Source: Poa pratensis (Eukaryota; Streptophyta; Magnoliopsida; Poales; Poaceae). Taken from it: 64,000 nucleotides of DNA. Location of the stretch: the NCBI GenBank assembly GCA_947311845.1, contig CAMZMU010000034.1, positions 88,438,608-88,502,607 on the forward strand, written 5' to 3'. Position 1 is the stretch's first letter; each line of letters begins with the position of its first letter. The notes below the pieces were generated by a model. It made no database searches. It was given only the letters and a program-made list of their open reading frames with translations, and was not told the DNA's origin. Both the position numbers and the translations under genes were made by a program. This document shows, piece by piece, positions 60,641-64,000 of the stretch.

Positions 60641-61179
60641 TACTGCCTATATATAGTTTCATGCATACAATAATAACGTGTGACAACGAGCCGATATATG
60701 AAATGGTAGGCAATGCATAAAATAATACCATGTGATAGTAAAGCGACTCATGAGATGATAATAAAAACTACATACTAGCATGAAATAAGGACCCTAAAGA
60801 CGCACGGTAATTTTGTGGGAATTCGGATAATTTTTTGTTTTTTCAAACTCATGGGGACCGTTGGAGGGCCTAGACGCCCTTTTTGCGCATCTACTGTTTT
60901 GGTGCACAAGTATGGATAGAGGGGCGGAAATATGGTACATGTGAAAATTAAATTTACGGAGAACCATACTCCATGAAAACTTTCCAACGCCACCGAAATC
61001 ACCTCTAGCGGAGCTCGTATGCAAAGTTGTGCTCATGAAAAGGTATATTGTCCTACCGTTTGATGATAGGTAATAACTAACATCAAATGCATATAGTAAT
61101 AACGATGGCCCATTAAATAATAGGCTATAGTTGTCGCCTACCATAAAATAATAACGCTTGACGACGAGTACATTGAAAT

Positions 61180-61815
61180 GGTACAGAATACCCATCTCCG
61201 GGCATAAAAGGAGGGCCCCGATATCGCGTAGCAACGAGATGGCACATGAAATGATGGGTCTTATGCTTTAATTTAATGCATAAAATATTACAACGCGCAA
61301 CAATGGGAGGACACCTAAAACAATAAGCATTGCATAAAATAATAATGCAACAACAAAATGACACATGAAACAATAGGTATAACTATCTTGCTCCATGACG
61401 GCTATGATGTCCTTCTCCGGGCCACCTAGGGATGAGCAACAACAATCACTTGTTCTCTACCTCGCAATACCTCCTGCGGTGCTCTGGTGTCTCGATGTCG
61501 GTAGGTTCGGCGACCACCGCCCTCGCCTACGTCAGATCCAGCAACTCGTGACCATTCCACCATCGGAACCAATTGCCACCGACCTATCAAGGTGTCACCT
61601 CACCGGGGAATTCAAAGACTACGTGGCTAGTGTCGTCGTACCCATGTAGTCGCCCTTTTCCTCTTTTTCTCGTAGTTTATACTCTAGGGTGAGTTAGTAT
61701 ACCTAAGAAATTTTGGCCCCTCAAACATAATTTAGCCAATGGTACAGAGTACCCATCTCTAGGCATAAAAGGAGAGCCTTATATCGCAAAGCAACGAAGA
61801 AGGCACATGAAATGA
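61180..61815. repeat. Repeat block, first copy only, with deletion to segment X (U4)
   Basis: Contains the first about 560-bp copy of the internal duplication, then stops after ggcacatgaaatga (about 61815) and joins the last part of segment X. Relative to U1 about 1.33 kb (22906-24237) is missing; the join shares only a few bases. Confidence 0.6.
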
Positions 61816-61966
61816 CAGGGTCGTCCTCGCGCGGATCGGATTCTATTGGTCGTGGAGAGTCGCTCGGTCGCGTCTCCGACTCCAGCCAGCTGGCAGGGCC
61901 TCCTTTCGGTGGCGCGACGGACCGATCCAACCCAGCGACGCCCTCGTGCTGCACGACTCGTACATA
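61816..61966. other. End of segment X and duplication junction (U4/U5)
   Basis: Last 120 bp of X, then the 22-bp filler identical to patatin exon 1 (61939-61960), then TACATA leading into the MITE. Confidence 0.65.
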
Positions 61967-62303
61967 CTCCCTCCGTTTCGTTGAACAAGGCGTAAATCTT
62001 CCAGCGCGAGGATTAAGGAGTGACATGCGGTCTAATTTTTATCCCATCATACCCCTATATCAAATAGCTTTGCACGTAGTTAATTCCTCTGCATGCAGTC
62101 ATCGTTTTAAGGGCAGCCACACACACAGCCAATAACCGTAGACGCCCAGCCACGCTCAGCCAATCAAAACCAGCATCGCCTCCTTGAATCCAGCGAGACG
62201 GAGGGGCAGGTTCGGGAAGTTGGCGTTTCCAGCGCAGCCGCGCCTTACTTTCTGACGAATTTTGCAGAATTTTTTTACGCCCTATCCATCGGAACGGAGG
62301 GAG
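61967..62303. mobile_element. Stowaway-type MITE inserted at the patatin E junction (337 bp)
   Basis: Begins CTCCCTCCGTTTCGTTGAAC and ends with the inverse of CTCCCTCCGTTCCGATGGAT; GGCGTAAA is also mirrored inside both ends. TA flanks it at 61965-61966 and 62304-62305. The target is the position just after patatin exon 2. It differs in interior sequence from the 208-bp MITE of the units. Confidence 0.88.
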
Positions 62304-62940
62304 TACGTCGTATGTGGAGAAGATGATGGGCTGGAGGAGCCTGATGTCGAAGGTGGGAATGACGACGTCGGTGAGCGTGTCGCACATCCTCGTGTGGCCC
62401 AGCATCTTCCTCATCTTGCCGTGCAAGTACCTGCCGCTGTACCGGGGCCGCCTCAACGACGCGATCACAGCCGCTAGTGCGCTCCTCCTGACACAACTAA
62501 CAGTTCAACGATCAATTAATCATATCAATGAGATTGTCCGTCTACACTATTCTTGGACGCGTGATCGATGGACAGACTCACGTTTGGGGGAAAATGTATG
62601 GGCCGTTATCGAGGTAGAAGCGGTTGATGTCCTTGGCGGCAAAGAGAGGGCGTCTGTGCTCGCCGGGCGCAGTCAGCATGGCCGTGATGAGGCCGCCGGT
62701 GCTCGTCCCGGCGATGCAGTCAAAGTAGTCCGCCAGCCGCGCGTCCGGCCCGTCGAGCTCCTGAAGCTTGGCTTCGAGGAATGCGAGGATGGTGCCCGGG
62801 ATGAGGCCACGGATGCCGCCGCCGTCGATGGTTAGGACCGTCACTCTCTGCCCCGGTGCCACCGGCTGGCCGACGACACTGCCGGCCATCGCCCTCGTGC
62901 TGCACGACTCGCAGGGACGCCGGCAAGCGTAGCTCGCCAT
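62055..62940 (-). pseudogene. Patatin-like truncated gene, copy E (exons 1-2, reads into MITE)
   Basis: Exon 1 (62582-62940, ATG at 62940) and exon 2 (62307-62487) are both intact in frame, with DGGGIRG and GTSTGG preserved. Exons 3-4 and the catalytic Asp are missing. The exon-2 donor, GTATGT in copy A, is now GTACTC because the MITE abuts it. Without splicing there, the frame runs on through the MITE to a stop at 62055, giving 263 residues of which about 85 come from the MITE. It cannot be an active hydrolase. It is the least decayed of the truncated copies, so it may be recent or gene-converted by copy A. Confidence 0.85.
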
Positions 62941-64000
62941 CCATGCATGTATCCCACCGTGCTCGTGCCTCCGATCAACCGTGTTCCAAACCAACTTACG
63001 GTACCTCGGTCGGCAAGCAAGAAGAAGGAAAAGAACGGGCAATAAAAACTGATCTCGCTCAAGAGGTTAACTGGACCGATCGATATCAATAATCATTGAT
63101 TGATTGCTGTTGAGATGAGGACGAGCGAGTGGCTGCAATGTTGGCTGCGCTGCCCCTATTTTTGGATTGACGGAGAGGGCAAAGTGTCGCACGGAAAAAA
63201 ACTTCAAATGGTTTAGCTGAAAACATGCAGTACAAGAAGGAACACGGGACATGTGGCTCTGGTTCCCAGTGTCTCGCGACATGCATGCTGCTGCCTTCTC
63301 AACCAGTGCCTCACACTACCTGTGTAAACGAGACTACCAAAATATAAAAAATCTCAACAACATAAAACAAGACCCGATATAGACAGTATTCTAAAAACTG
63401 CCAAAGTCATGAAAAAGAGCCAAGCCCTAAGTTCCCAGAAGCAGAGCAACAAGCTTGGATCATTCGGTGCGACAAAATTGTTAAAACAGTTTGTTGTTCG
63501 CTGTTAAATATATATTCTTTATAAGAAAATACACTTTCAAATAGCTACTTGCCTTCTAAATAAGTTGTCTTTTACGATATAATTATCATCACCCCTCCGA
63601 GTATGTCCTATACAACAAATTCTGTACTACTTACCGTAACTATAGTTGGTACGAAAAATAAGCAACAACATTAAATCTTAATTTACCAAGAACGTATGTC
63701 TTGAAATCACATCAGATTAAGGAAATCTGCTCGAGTGCATTCGACTGAGCAAAATAGTCACCGCCAATATAAAGTTTAGAGCTAACAGTCCTCCCTACTT
63801 AGATCAGGCAGTACATGTAGTATTAAATTACAACACAAATGCTTGCACAAAATTGTCAAAAGGAAAGCAAGAGGATTGATGAAGAACAAAAGGATTGCCG
63901 ATGGCAACGCACGTAGGAGCCTCTGGAATATTGCAAATTTGCAATACAAAATTCCATCGGTCAAACATTTTACAGATTGGAGACAAGTGCTCAGGCTATT
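62941..64000. other. Start of spacer, U5 (runs off the window)
   Basis: P segment and following AT-rich spacer, near-identical to the U1/U4 version (11060-12000). No gene seen before the window ends. Confidence 0.6.

Noticed and set aside
1..64000. CRISPR arrays, operons, rRNA or tRNA genes
   Set aside because: None seen: spliced plant-type genes throughout, the repeats are transposons or minisatellites, and the only tRNA-like sequence is the SINE head.

Overview
The window is nuclear DNA from a grass, most likely a Triticeae species (wheat, Aegilops or barley group). The evidence is grass-type gene structure (GC-rich exons, AT-rich introns), a tRNA-derived SINE of the Au type common in Triticeae, several Stowaway-type MITEs flanked by TA, and genes that look like grass patatin-like phospholipase, F-box/LRR/FBD and LRR receptor-kinase genes. 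This placement rests on recognition, not on a search.

Layout. (1) 1-9.3 kb is intergenic and repeat-rich. It holds old diverged duplications, a non-autonomous transposon, a decayed gene fragment, a 87-bp MITE and a SINE with a perfect 16-bp target-site duplication. (2) From 9.3 kb to the end is a head-to-tail segmental tandem array. The complete unit, read left to right with all genes on the minus strand, is: patatin-like gene, intergenic spacer, F-box/LRR/FBD gene, a short TATA-promoter segment, an unidentified spliced gene remnant, a degenerate LRR receptor-kinase pseudogene, a repeat block containing a degenerate about 26-bp minisatellite rich in E2F-like motifs plus a Stowaway MITE, and a short distal segment (X). 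Units: U1 about 9.3-24.4 kb; U2 about 24.4-30.4 kb (5' half only); a single-copy island 30.4-34.16 kb; U3 34.16-48.2 kb; U4 48.2-61.97 kb; U5 from 61.97 kb past the window edge.

Genes. Only the leftmost patatin gene (A, 9333-10884, four exons, 426 aa) is complete. The other copies (B, D, E) stop just after exon 2 at one shared junction with segment X. That junction is best read as the breakpoint of the original tandem duplication, and a 22-bp filler copied from patatin exon 1 sits in it. Copy C retains only the start of exon 1. Of four F-box genes only U4's (51517-53037, three exons, 445 aa) is intact. U2's has two single-base frameshifts. U1's and U3's have lost the F-box end and now lie next to a foreign TATA promoter, leaving open frames of about 283 and 285 aa for F-box-less LRR-FBD proteins. 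U1 and U4 carry a second copy of the F-box gene's last exon.

How it fits together: the genes do not form a pathway. The locus is a birth-and-death array of two defence- or regulation-type plant gene families (lipid acyl hydrolase; SCF substrate receptor) with transposons and microhomology repair reshaping each copy. Copy-to-copy similarity is mosaic (U1 matches U4 in one stretch, U3 in another; U2 matches U3, then U4), which indicates unequal exchange or gene conversion. Apart from the two intact genes and perhaps the two chimeras, most of the window is probably non-coding or pseudogenic.
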